A DNA stretch of 64,000 nt from Mycobacterium sp. GA-1285 (GTDB lineage: Bacteria; Actinomycetota; Actinomycetes; Mycobacteriales; Mycobacteriaceae): the NCBI RefSeq assembly GCF_001499905.1, contig NZ_LQIS01000054.1, positions 1-64,000 of the forward strand, given 5' to 3'. The notes beneath the pieces were generated by a model, which did not search any database, was not told the DNA's origin, and worked only from the letters and a program-made list of their open reading frames with translations. The position numbers were made by a program, and so were the translations under genes. The number at the start of each line of letters is the position of its first letter. The first letter of the stretch is position 1. Of this stretch, positions 17,354 to 25,066 are shown piece after piece.

Positions 17354-17854
17354 TCAGGGCCCGGGCCTACCCAGCTCCTCGTACTCCACCCCCAGTGCGC
17401 GCATCCTGGACGCGATGGCGGCCAGGTCGCTGTGTGAGCGTTGAATGATCTCAGCGACCTCGCCGGCGCCTTTGCTGACCACCGGCCACAGCATCTGTTC
17501 GCGGGCCGGGGTTTCGGGCACCGTCGCCGCAGCGTCTATCACCCACTGCCGAACCGCGTCCAGATCACGCCGGCCGGCCGCCACCACCGCCGCCGACCTG
17601 TCTACCTCCACCGCGAGTCGGCGGTCAAGATCGGCCAACGTCCCCAGAGTCCTTGCCTGCCTGGCGTTCCGGTCGCGATAGCCGTCGGCGCCCGCGCCCG
17701 TCCACTCCGAGCCGGGCGTCGCCGCCGCCACCTCGTCCCGTAGAGACTCCAGGCGGGCGCTGTAGTCCAGCCCGGCGCCGTCCTGCGGGATGCCCTCACC
17801 GAACGAGGCGCGCGCCCGCGACCACGTCGAAAGGAAGGCATCGACGACACTCAC
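17354..17854 (-). CDS. EspA/EspE-family type VII secretion-associated protein
   Basis: A 166-residue helical protein matching the N-terminal domain of EspA/EspE: GEGIPQDGAGLDYSARLESL, then a WxG turn in GSEWTGAGADGYRDRN (about residues 50-65), then LADLDRRLAVEVDRSA. M. tuberculosis EspA is much longer (392 residues); this copy stops after the helical hairpin and lacks the hydrophobic middle. The GTG start at 17854 gives MSVVDAF. No esx, espC or eccC gene is adjacent, so it is an orphan. It is convergent with the 408-residue protein (6 bp gap). Confidence 0.7.
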   Translation of the reverse strand: MSVVDAFLSTWSRARASFGEGIPQDGAGLDYSARLESLRDEVAAATPGSEWTGAGADGYRDRNARQARTLGTLADLDRRLAVEVDRSAAVVAAGRRDLDAVRQWVIDAAATVPETPAREQMLWPVVSKGAGEVAEIIQRSHSDLAAIASRMRALGVEYEELGRPGP

Positions 17855-17906
17855 GATCGTGAGTTTACGGCCCGCCCGACGGCCGGTAGAGCACCAATTG
17901 TGGCGC

Positions 17907-18515
17907 CTAGCGGGTCACCGTCGGGGCGGCCACGGACGCGCCGACCCACCGGCGCAGGTAGTTCCGCAGCTCGGGGCCGCGGCGTGGGGGGCGCCCCGGA
18001 TCGATGATGAACGACTGGATGATCCGGAGCAGATGTTCGGCCAGCTCGTCGAGGTCGTCGTCGTCGAACCCCAGCGCGGCCCAGTCCACGTCGAAGCGGC
18101 GCAACATCGAGTTGGCGAACTCCAACGCCACATCCGAGGTGATGGTCTGACTGAACGCGCTGGCCCGCGCGGGCGTCAGCAACAGCCCCGTGTGCTTGTC
18201 CTCAGGAAGCCATTCCAGTGCGGTGGCGATGCCCTCGGCGACCGCGTCCTGCGGGTCGGTCAATCCCTGCAGATGGTCGGCCAGCCGGTCCAGGAAGCCG
18301 GTCGCCGCGCGCTGCGCCGACGCCTGAAGCAGCGCGTCGGTGCTGGGGAAGTACCGGTAGACCGTCTGCCGCGTCACCCCGAGCGTGCGCGCGACGTCGG
18401 AGATCGAGAACTCCGCACCGCGCGCGTCGATCGCCTTGCCGGCAGCGTCGAGGATGCGGACGACCGCCTCCTCATCCGTCGACGGTGCCGAGCCGGACCA
18501 GCCGTGGGTGCGCAC
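17907..18515 (-). CDS. TetR-family regulator
   Basis: A 202-residue TetR protein with a helix-turn-helix at about residues 35-60 (ISDVARTLGVTRQTVYRYF). It lies 26 bp downstream of the CYP125-like gene on the same strand, so the two are probably one transcript and the regulator may control the promoter at about 19.83 kb, where a palindrome overlaps the -10 box. The ligand domain gives no hint of the effector. Confidence 0.85.
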   Translation of the reverse strand: MRTHGWSGSAPSTDEEAVVRILDAAGKAIDARGAEFSISDVARTLGVTRQTVYRYFPSTDALLQASAQRAATGFLDRLADHLQGLTDPQDAVAEGIATALEWLPEDKHTGLLLTPARASAFSQTITSDVALEFANSMLRRFDVDWAALGFDDDDLDELAEHLLRIIQSFIIDPGRPPRRGPELRNYLRRWVGASVAAPTVTR

Positions 18516-18541
18516 GGCGAAATCCTACTCAGCCTGCCCGA

Positions 18542-19819
18542 TCAACCCGTGTAGGAGACCTGCAGGTCCTTGACGCCGTTGATCCAGCCCGACCGAAGGC
18601 GTTGAGGTTCACCGGCTTTGGCGATGCCGGGAATCTGGTCGGCGATCTCGTTGAAGATCAGCTTGATCTCCATGCGCGCCAGGTTCGCGCCGATGCAGTA
18701 GTGGGCGCCGTTGCCGCCGAACCCCAGGTGCGGGTTGGGATCGCGCAGGACGTCGAACCGGAAGGGCTGGTCGAACACCGCTTCGTCGAAGTTGGCCGAG
18801 CTGTAGAACAGACCCGCGCGCTGGCCTTCGCGGATGGTGACGCCGCCGAGTTCGGTATCGGCCAGGGCGGTCCGCTGGAAGCAGTGCACGGGGGTGGCCC
18901 ACCGCACGATCTCGTCGGCGGCGGTCGTGGGTCGGTCGCGTTTGAACAACTCCCACTGATCGGGGTTCTCGAAAAACGCGTTCATGCCGTGCGTCATCGC
19001 GTTACGGGTGGTCTCGTTTCCGGCGACAGCGAGCAGGATCACGAAGAACGCGAACTCCACATCGCCAAGAGACTCCCCCGGCTCTCCTTCCACGTCGGCC
19101 TGTATCAGCCGGGTGACGATGTCGTCGGCCGGGCAACGACGGCGCTCCTCGGCCATCGCGTAGGCATACCCCATCAGCTCGGCGTTGGCGGCGGTCGGAT
19201 CGGAGTCGAAGTCGGGGTCGTCGGTGTTCATGATCGCGTTGGTCCATCCGAACAACTTCTCGCGGTCGGCCTCGGGCACGCCGATCAGGTCGGCGATGGC
19301 CAGCAGCGGCAGGCGCATCGCGATGTCGTCGACGAAATTGCCGCTGCCCTTTTGCTTTGCCTCGGCGACGATTTCGCGCGCGGCGGTCGCCAACCGCTCC
19401 TCGAGCGTCGCGATCGCTCGCGGGGTGAACAGGCGCGACACCAGCTTGCGCAGCCTCGTGTGTTCGGGCGCGTCGTGGTTGATCAGTAGCGCCTTGGTGA
19501 GCTCGAGCTGATCGGAGGTGACGCCCTCGGGAAGTCGCATCACCGCGCCCTTGCGATTTGTCGACCACAGCTCGCCGTTGCGCGAGATGGCCTTGATGTC
19601 CTCGTGGCGGCTGATCACCCAGTAGCCGCCGTCGTCGAAGATCGACTCGGGTTGTTCGTTCCACCACACGGGCGCGGTCTTGCGCAGCTGGGCGAATTCG
19701 GCGACGGGGATACCGCGCAGCAGCACCTCGGGGTCGGTGAAGTCATATCCCTGGGGCAGGCGCATCGCGCCTTGGGGACCGGCACTGCCGGGTCCGAACG
19801 GGCATGTGGCCTGGGTCAT
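18542..19819 (-). CDS. Cytochrome P450, CYP125-like (steroid C26 hydroxylase type)
   Basis: A 425-residue P450. I-helix LAVAGNETTRNAMTHGM, K-helix ADEIVRWATPV, and heme loop FGGNGAHYCIGANLARM. The last is the CYP125/CYP142 pattern, and the C-terminus LRSGWINGVKDLQVSYTG is characteristic of CYP125. CYP125A1 oxidises the cholesterol side chain; whether this paralogue does is untested. Start chosen at 19819 because an AT-rich TATGGT box sits 7 nt upstream and the longer N-terminus (ATG 19846) would run through a palindrome. I recall no homologue at this position in M. tuberculosis. Confidence 0.85.
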   Translation of the reverse strand: MTQATCPFGPGSAGPQGAMRLPQGYDFTDPEVLLRGIPVAEFAQLRKTAPVWWNEQPESIFDDGGYWVISRHEDIKAISRNGELWSTNRKGAVMRLPEGVTSDQLELTKALLINHDAPEHTRLRKLVSRLFTPRAIATLEERLATAAREIVAEAKQKGSGNFVDDIAMRLPLLAIADLIGVPEADREKLFGWTNAIMNTDDPDFDSDPTAANAELMGYAYAMAEERRRCPADDIVTRLIQADVEGEPGESLGDVEFAFFVILLAVAGNETTRNAMTHGMNAFFENPDQWELFKRDRPTTAADEIVRWATPVHCFQRTALADTELGGVTIREGQRAGLFYSSANFDEAVFDQPFRFDVLRDPNPHLGFGGNGAHYCIGANLARMEIKLIFNEIADQIPGIAKAGEPQRLRSGWINGVKDLQVSYTG

Positions 19820-19826
19820 ACATTTG

Positions 19827-19854
19827 ACCATACAATGTCTTGTCAAGTGTATGG
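19827..19854 (-). promoter_or_regulatory. Promoter (-10 TATGGT) with overlapping palindrome for the CYP125-like gene
   Basis: On the minus strand TATGGT (19832-19827) lies 7 nt before the ATG, predicting a leaderless transcript. The -10 is embedded in an inverted repeat, CCATACA (19828-19834) and TGTATGG (19848-19854). A second repeat, TTGAC (19824-19828) and GTCAA (19842-19846), is offset from it. This is a plausible site for the TetR at 17907. Confidence 0.5.
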
Positions 19855-19892
19855 CCAGCTGTCTGGCAACCGAGCCCGATCGGGTCTGCGGT

Positions 19893-19898
19893 TAGGGT
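19893..19898 (+). promoter_or_regulatory. Predicted -10 box of purD
   Basis: TAGGGT ends 8 nt before the GTG start, the spacing expected for a leaderless mycobacterial mRNA. No ribosome-binding site is needed or clearly present. Confidence 0.45.
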
Positions 19899-19906
19899 GA
19901 GCAGTT

Positions 19907-21175
19907 GTGCGAGTCCTGGTAATCGGATCCGGTGCCCGTGAACATGCGTTGCTGGTGGCGCTGCGGCGGGACCCCCAGGTCGAAGGCTTGTCGATCGCGC
20001 CAGGTAATGCGGGCACCGCCGCGATCGCCGACCAGTACGACGTCGACATCACCTCGGGGGAGGCGGTCGCCAGGCTGGCGCAGCGGCTGGAGGTCGACCT
20101 CGTCGTCATCGGGCCGGAGGTACCGCTGGTCCTCGGCGTCGCCGATGCGGTGCGCAGCACCGGGATCGCCTGCTTCGGACCGAGCAGGGACGCGGCCCGC
20201 ATCGAGGGTTCGAAGTCGTTCGGCAAAGAGCTAATGATGGCCGCCGGTGTGCGCACCGCCAGAAGCGAGGTCGTCGACAACCCCGCTCACCTCGATGCGG
20301 CGCTCGACCGCTTCGGCCCCAACAGCGGCGAGGCCGCCTGGGTGGTCAAGGACGACGGTCTGGCCGCCGGCAAGGGCGTGGTCGTCACCGCCGATCGCGC
20401 AGCCGCCCGGTCCCACGCCGCAGGCCTGCTCGATGCCGGACATCCGGTGCTGCTCGAGTCGTTCCTCGACGGACCTGAAGTGTCGCTGTTCTGCCTCGTC
20501 GACGGTGAGACCGTTGTGCCCATGCTCCCGGCGCAGGACTTCAAACGGGTCGGCGACAACGACACCGGCCCCAACACCGGCGGCATGGGGGCCTACGCGC
20601 CACTGCCGTGGCTGCCCGAGGGCGTCGTCACCCGGATCGTCGACGATGTGGTGAAACCCGTTGCCACCGAACTGGTCAAGCGCGGTAGTTCGTTCTCGGG
20701 GTTGCTGTACGCCGGGCTGGCCATCACCTCCCAGGGTCCGGCGGTGATCGAATTCAATTGCCGCTTCGGCGACCCCGAGACCCAGCCCGTGCTGGCCCTG
20801 CTGGAGACACCGTTGGGTCAACTGCTGTACGCGGCCGCAACAGGCAGCCTCGCCGACGAGCCCCCGCTGCAGTGGCGCGACGGCGCCGCCGTGACCGTGG
20901 TGCTGGCTGCGGAGAACTACCCGTCCCGCCCACGAGTCGGCGACGTGATCACCGGTTCTGAAGTCGAGGGTGTGCTGCACGCGGGCACGAGTCGTCGCGA
21001 GGACGGCGCCGTCGTGTCCTCGGGAGGCCGCGTGCTCTCCATCGTGGGTACCGGCGCGGACCTGTCCGCCGCACGTGAGGCCGCCTACCACGTGATCAAG
21101 TCGATTCGATTGGCGGGCAGTCACTTTCGCAGCGACATCGCGCTGGCCGCGGCCGAGGGGCGGATCGTCCTCTAG
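19907..21175 (+). CDS. purD: Phosphoribosylamine-glycine ligase (GARS)
   Basis: A 422-residue ATP-grasp enzyme, step 2 of IMP synthesis (phosphoribosylamine + glycine + ATP). Motifs: VLVIGSGAREHAL at the N-terminus, FGPSRDAARIEGSKSF, the ATP-grasp segment VKDDGLAAGKGVVV, NTGGMGAYAPLP, and EFNCRFGDPETQ for metal binding. The GTG at 19907 fits the family start. It is divergent from the CYP125-like gene, and its stop codon shares CTAG with the convergent esterase gene. Confidence 0.96.
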   Translation: MRVLVIGSGAREHALLVALRRDPQVEGLSIAPGNAGTAAIADQYDVDITSGEAVARLAQRLEVDLVVIGPEVPLVLGVADAVRSTGIACFGPSRDAARIEGSKSFGKELMMAAGVRTARSEVVDNPAHLDAALDRFGPNSGEAAWVVKDDGLAAGKGVVVTADRAAARSHAAGLLDAGHPVLLESFLDGPEVSLFCLVDGETVVPMLPAQDFKRVGDNDTGPNTGGMGAYAPLPWLPEGVVTRIVDDVVKPVATELVKRGSSFSGLLYAGLAITSQGPAVIEFNCRFGDPETQPVLALLETPLGQLLYAAATGSLADEPPLQWRDGAAVTVVLAAENYPSRPRVGDVITGSEVEGVLHAGTSRREDGAVVSSGGRVLSIVGTGADLSAAREAAYHVIKSIRLAGSHFRSDIALAAAEGRIVL

Positions 21176-21993
21176 GCCGTCAGCAGCGGGGCCATCCAGG
21201 CCAGTTCGGCGGGCAGCTGCGAGCTCCAGAACCCGGCGTCGTGCCCACCCGGCGAGAAGCCCCCCGCGGGTGGATTCGGCAGCTGCGCGATGAACTCCTT
21301 GGTCGCCGAGGAGAACGGGTCGTCGGTCCCGCAGTCGATCCGGATCGGAATCGAGGCCAGCGCGGGCAGACCCCAGACACTGTTGGCGGCATAGTCTTCC
21401 GCGCTGTCGAACGCACCGGGCGCTGCGGCACCCGAGGAGGTCCACAACGCGGGGCTGACGGCGCAGATCGCGGCGGTGCGGGCGGGGCCGAGCCGCGCGC
21501 CGAGCAGCAGCGCCCCGTAACCGCCCATCGACCAGCCGAGGAAGCCGACACGCGAGGTGTCCAAACCCTGTGAGCCCAGCATCGGGATCAGCTCGTCGAG
21601 CACCATCGCCCCGGAGTCCTCGCCGGAGGCCCGCTTGTGCCAGTAACTTCCGCCGCCGTCGACGGCGACAACCGCGAAGGGCGGTAACCCCGCGGCGACC
21701 GCCTCGGCCAAACCGCGTTCCACACCCCCGGCCATCACGCCTGCTGCGTCCTGTCCCTTGCCGTGCAGCGCGATGACCGGACGCAGCGGCGCGGTCTGGC
21801 CGGGCGGCCGGGCGATCACCCAGTTGGTCTTCTGTCCGCCACGGGCAGCCGAGACGAAGGAGCCGTCGACGTAGGTGGGTGCGGCGGGCACGGCCGGGAC
21901 CGCGGGGGCCATCCGCAGCGCCGCCAATCCGGCCGCCGTGCCGACCCCGAGACGCAGAAGCGATCGCCGGCTCAGTTCGGGCATGGCGGTCAT
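21172..21993 (-). CDS. Tat-exported alpha/beta hydrolase, esterase D/antigen 85-like (Rv0774c homologue)
   Basis: A 273-residue secreted esterase. The N-terminus carries a twin-arginine signal (SRRSLLRLG followed by an Ala-rich hydrophobic stretch to about residue 38). The nucleophile elbow is GWSMGG. Downstream the acid (CGTDDP) and the histidine (SPGGHDAGFW) complete the triad. It is convergent with purD, and the two stop codons share four bases. M. tuberculosis Rv0774c is an esterase; the natural ester here is unknown. Confidence 0.85.
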   Translation of the reverse strand: MTAMPELSRRSLLRLGVGTAAGLAALRMAPAVPAVPAAPTYVDGSFVSAARGGQKTNWVIARPPGQTAPLRPVIALHGKGQDAAGVMAGGVERGLAEAVAAGLPPFAVVAVDGGGSYWHKRASGEDSGAMVLDELIPMLGSQGLDTSRVGFLGWSMGGYGALLLGARLGPARTAAICAVSPALWTSSGAAAPGAFDSAEDYAANSVWGLPALASIPIRIDCGTDDPFSSATKEFIAQLPNPPAGGFSPGGHDAGFWSSQLPAELAWMAPLLTA

Positions 21994-22122
21994 GATGCCA
22001 TCGCAGCCTCACTGCCCGATGAGCGGCGGCTGGTCCCTCGCATCAGAACACCGCCCCGGACTTCGGTGAGAAAGCCTGACGATTGGCCGAAAGCGCGATG
22101 GGAGGGCCGCCCGACTGGCAGC

Positions 22123-22752
22123 ATGCTAAACGTGACGGCAGCGGTCACTCCCAAAGGAGAACGTCGACGGTTTGCGCTGGTCAGCGCCGCTGCCGATCTG
22201 CTGTGCGAGGGCGGATTCGACGCGGTGCGGCATCGCGCGGTGGCCCGTCGCGCAGGTCTGCCGCTGGCGTCGACGACCTATTACTTCTCGTCGCTGGACG
22301 ACCTGATCGCCAAGGCCGTCGAATACATCGGCGAGCGCGAGGCCGAGCAGTTGCGCGCACGTGTGGCGATGCTGTCGCGGCGTAGACGAGGCGCGGAGTC
22401 GACCGCGGACATCCTGGTGGATCTGTTGGTCGACGACGTGGCGGGGCAACGGGTCAGCGAGCAGCTCATCTCGCGCTACGAGCGTTACATCGCGTGCGCG
22501 CGCCATCCCATGTTGCGTGACATTCAACGGCGGATCATGCGCCAGCGCACGGATGCCGTCATCGAGGTGATCGAGCGCTCGGGTCGCTCGGTGCGCGCCG
22601 AGTACCTCACCGCGCTCGTCAACGCGGTCGACGGTGCGGTGGTGGCAGCGCTCGTGGCCGAGGGCGACGGCCCTCGCGCAACAGCACGCGCGACGCTGAT
22701 CGACGTGATAGACGTGTTGGCACCGATCGATGAGCGAGTGGCGCAGGTGTAG
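22123..22752 (+). CDS. TetR-family regulator (Rv0775 homologue)
   Basis: A 209-residue TetR protein; the helix-turn-helix spans about residues 28-58 (VRHRAVARRAGLPLASTTYYF). A GTG at 22132 is an alternative start. It is followed after 15 bp by three tandem 32-bp repeats and the permease gene, in the same direction, so the permease may be in its transcription unit. The effector is unknown. Confidence 0.83.
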   Translation: MLNVTAAVTPKGERRRFALVSAAADLLCEGGFDAVRHRAVARRAGLPLASTTYYFSSLDDLIAKAVEYIGEREAEQLRARVAMLSRRRRGAESTADILVDLLVDDVAGQRVSEQLISRYERYIACARHPMLRDIQRRIMRQRTDAVIEVIERSGRSVRAEYLTALVNAVDGAVVAALVAEGDGPRATARATLIDVIDVLAPIDERVAQV

Positions 22753-22767
22753 ATGCCACGAGGAGGG

Positions 22768-22863
22768 CACCGATGAGCGCTTGCGCGAAGAGCAAAGGAC
22801 ACCGATGAGCGCTTGCGCGAAGAGCAAAGGACACCGATGAGCGCTTGCGCGAAGAGCAAACGA
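22768..22863 (+). repeat. Three tandem 32-bp direct repeats
   Basis: The unit begins CACCGATGAGCGCTTGCGCG and ends AAGAGCAAAGGA. Copies lie at 22768-22799, 22800-22831 and 22832-22863; the first two are identical and the third differs at its end (AAACGA). There are no spacers, so it is not a CRISPR array. Each copy carries an ATG and, near its end, AAAGGA positioned as a ribosome-binding site for the ATG of the next copy. Confidence 0.9.
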
Positions 22864-22866
22864 TGA
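22773..22866 (+). other. Chain of three translationally coupled micro-ORFs leading into the permease gene
   Basis: Each repeat encodes MSACAKSKGHR then TGA. Because the repeat is 32 nt and the ORF 33 nt plus stop, every stop overlaps the next start (ATGA). The ORFs are 22773-22808, 22805-22840 and 22837-22866. The third is MSACAKSKR, and its TGA overlaps both candidate permease starts (ATG 22863 and 22866). The first ATG has AGGAGGG 5-6 nt upstream. This architecture would let ribosomes reinitiate serially into the permease. Expression is inferred, not shown. Confidence 0.55.
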
Positions 22867-24284
22867 TGAGCGCGCCGACCGACAAGCAACCTGAGCTTCG
22901 GCGGGTCATGGGTCCGGGGTTGTTGCTGCTGTTCATCGTCGGCGACATCCTCGGTACCGGTGTCTACGCGCTGACCGGTCAGGTTGCCGGTGAGGTGGGT
23001 GGGGCGGCATGGCTGCCGTTCCTGCTCGCGTTCGCCATCGCCACCGTCACGGCGTTCTCCTACCTCGAGCTCGTCACCAAGTACCCCCAAGCCGCGGGCG
23101 CAGCGCTGTACGCGCACAAGGCATTCGGGATTCAGTTCGTCACATTCCTGGTCGCGTTCGTGGTGATGTGTTCGGGCATCACGTCGGCCTCGACCGCATC
23201 ACAGGCGTTCGCGGCCAACCTGATCAAGGGATTCGGCCTGGATTGGGGTAAGGCGGGTGTCGCGGTCATCGCGCTGAGCTTCATGGCCGTCCTCGCCGCG
23301 ATCAACCTGCGCGGTGTCAGTGAGAGCGTCAAGCTCAACGTCGGCCTGACCATCATCGAGATCAGCGGTCTGCTGCTGGTGATCTTCGTCGGCCTGTGGG
23401 CGTTCACCCAAGTCGGCGATCACGACTTCTCACGTGTCGTGATGTTCGAAAGCAGTGAGGACCGAAACACATTCGTCGCGATCACCGCGGCGACATCGCT
23501 CGCCTTCTTCGCCATGGTCGGTTTCGAGGACTCGGTCAACATGGCCGAGGAGACCAAAGACCCCGTCCGAATCTTCCCGAAGGTCTTGTTGACCGGCTTG
23601 AGCATTGCGGGCGTCGTCTACATCCTGGTGTCGATCATCGCGGTGGCATTGGTGCCGATCGGCGAATTGCGGGAGAGCAGCACCCCACTGGTGAGTGTGG
23701 TCGAGGCCGCGGCGCCGGGCCTTCCGATCGACGAATTGTTCCCCTTCATCACGATGTTCGCGGTCTCGAACACCGCGCTGATCAACATGCTGATGGCCAG
23801 CCGACTGATCTACGGCATGGCGCGCCAGCGCGTTCTGCCGCCCGTTCTGGGTACGGTGCATCGGACCCGCCACACCCCTTGGGTGGCAATCATTTTCACG
23901 ACCATCATCGCGTTCGGGTTGATCTTCTACGTGTCGGCGTTCGCGAGCAGCAAAGCGCTCGCGGTGCTGGGCGGCACCACGTCGCTGTTGTTGTTGGCGG
24001 TGTTCGCGACGGTCAATGTCGCGGTGTTGGTGCTGCGGCGCGATGTCGTCGAGGATGGCCCGCACTTCCGCACACCCACCGCACTGCCCGTCGTCGGATT
24101 CATCTCGTCGCTGTACCTGGTGACGCCCCTGTCGGGCCGCCCGGGCACGCAGTACCTGCTGGCCGGAATCCTGGTGGTGATCGGGATCGTGCTCTTCCTC
24201 ATCACCATGGCGATCAACAAACAACTCGGCATCAAGGACGCCGGCATCACCGATCCGACTCAGTTGGCGCAGTCGCCGGATTGA
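22866..24284 (+). CDS. APC-superfamily amino-acid permease
   Basis: A 472-residue inner-membrane permease with about 12-14 hydrophobic segments. TM1 contains the helix break GDILGTGVYALTG typical of the APC fold. Further features are YPQAAGAALYAHKAFG, the segment FFAMVGFEDSVNMAEE in TM6-loop (APC consensus) and SRLIYGMARQRVLPP. Members import amino acids or polyamines. Start at 22866 (MSAPTDKQ), reached through the micro-ORF chain; 22863 is one codon longer. Its 3' end overlaps the convergent DUF429 gene by 38 bp. Confidence 0.87.
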   Translation: MSAPTDKQPELRRVMGPGLLLLFIVGDILGTGVYALTGQVAGEVGGAAWLPFLLAFAIATVTAFSYLELVTKYPQAAGAALYAHKAFGIQFVTFLVAFVVMCSGITSASTASQAFAANLIKGFGLDWGKAGVAVIALSFMAVLAAINLRGVSESVKLNVGLTIIEISGLLLVIFVGLWAFTQVGDHDFSRVVMFESSEDRNTFVAITAATSLAFFAMVGFEDSVNMAEETKDPVRIFPKVLLTGLSIAGVVYILVSIIAVALVPIGELRESSTPLVSVVEAAAPGLPIDELFPFITMFAVSNTALINMLMASRLIYGMARQRVLPPVLGTVHRTRHTPWVAIIFTTIIAFGLIFYVSAFASSKALAVLGGTTSLLLLAVFATVNVAVLVLRRDVVEDGPHFRTPTALPVVGFISSLYLVTPLSGRPGTQYLLAGILVVIGIVLFLITMAINKQLGIKDAGITDPTQLAQSPD

Positions 24285-25026
24285 CCGCCCGGGGCGTCAG
24301 CCCCGGTGGTAGTGCCGGTGTGACGATGTAGCCGACTTCGCCGTCGCCGTAGATCGTGACGTCTTCGCGTCGCCGCTGGAAGTACAGCGCGACGTACGCG
24401 CAGAGCACCGCGTCCACGGGATCCTCACAAGCGTTCAGCTGGAAGGGTCGATCGCTCGCCTCGATCCTCTTGCGAAGTTCGAGCCAGGCGGGACTGCCGC
24501 GCACACCAAGCCGCGGCACCGCGTCGGCCAAACCCTCGATCAGGTCCACCATCCTCAGCAGCTCGTCCCTGCGCTTGGCGACGTCCTTGGTGCGCCGCTT
24601 GTACTTCAGCGTCCTGCCGAGTTCGAACAGCGAGATCGTTGCCGCATGCGGGTATACCTCGATCGCGCGACGGTCAGCGCGCGAGTGAGGGTCGGGGTTC
24701 AAGCCCAGTCGTTCGCAGAGCACTTCGGCGCGGGGCGGATCGAAAAGGGGGTTGCGCGAGTTCGCGGGCTGCGCGGTTGCCTCGAACGCTGCGAAGTCCC
24801 GGTTGTACAGCGTCTCGCCGAGCCGATATCCGCTCGGATTGTTGACGATGAGGGGCGCGTCGATACCCACGACACAGGGGCCCTCGACATACGGCGCGAG
24901 TGCCGTCGCTATCTCGTCGTCGCTGACCGCCGCACCCACCTGCACAAGCCGTCCGTCATCGTCGAGGACGGCCACCCCGGATTGGTTCCTGACCCCCCAT
25001 GCGAGATCGAGCCCGACGAAGTACAT
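24247..25026 (-). CDS. DUF429 family protein (Rv0776c homologue)
   Basis: A 259-residue protein starting MYFVGLDLAWG, the DUF429 N-terminus, with GIDAPLIV, RAIEVYPHAA and a C-terminal NACEDPVDAVLCAYVALYF. The acidic residues in GLDLA, GIDAP and CEDPVDA resemble an RNase H-like fold active site, but no activity is established. The start at 25026 is preferred to the open frame extending to 25140, which would overlap purB. It diverges from purB, and its 3' end overlaps the permease gene. Confidence 0.85.
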   Translation of the reverse strand: MYFVGLDLAWGVRNQSGVAVLDDDGRLVQVGAAVSDDEIATALAPYVEGPCVVGIDAPLIVNNPSGYRLGETLYNRDFAAFEATAQPANSRNPLFDPPRAEVLCERLGLNPDPHSRADRRAIEVYPHAATISLFELGRTLKYKRRTKDVAKRRDELLRMVDLIEGLADAVPRLGVRGSPAWLELRKRIEASDRPFQLNACEDPVDAVLCAYVALYFQRRREDVTIYGDGEVGYIVTPALPPGLTPRAVNPATAPTESDR

Positions 25027-25052
25027 GGCACCAGCCTGCACGACCCGGGTCG

Positions 25053-25058
25053 TAAGCT
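25053..25058 (+). promoter_or_regulatory. Predicted -10 box of purB
   Basis: TAAGCT lies 8 nt before the GTG start of purB, predicting a leaderless transcript from the purB/DUF429 divergent region. Confidence 0.5.
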
Positions 25059-25066
25059 CAGTGTTT

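Noticed and set aside
19854..19867. GCCAG-CTGT-CTGGC inverted repeat upstream of purD as a further TetR operator
   Set aside because: The arms are only 5 bp and do not match either the GGACA-TGTCC or the CCATACA motif; it is compatible with chance in GC-rich DNA.
20231..22012. 593-codon minus-strand frame across purD and the esterase
   Set aside because: It is antisense to purD and out of frame with the Tat-exported esterase, with no domain of its own.
22768..22863. Possible CRISPR array
   Set aside because: The three 32-bp units are contiguous with no spacers and no cas genes nearby; the coupled micro-ORF reading explains their exact phase.
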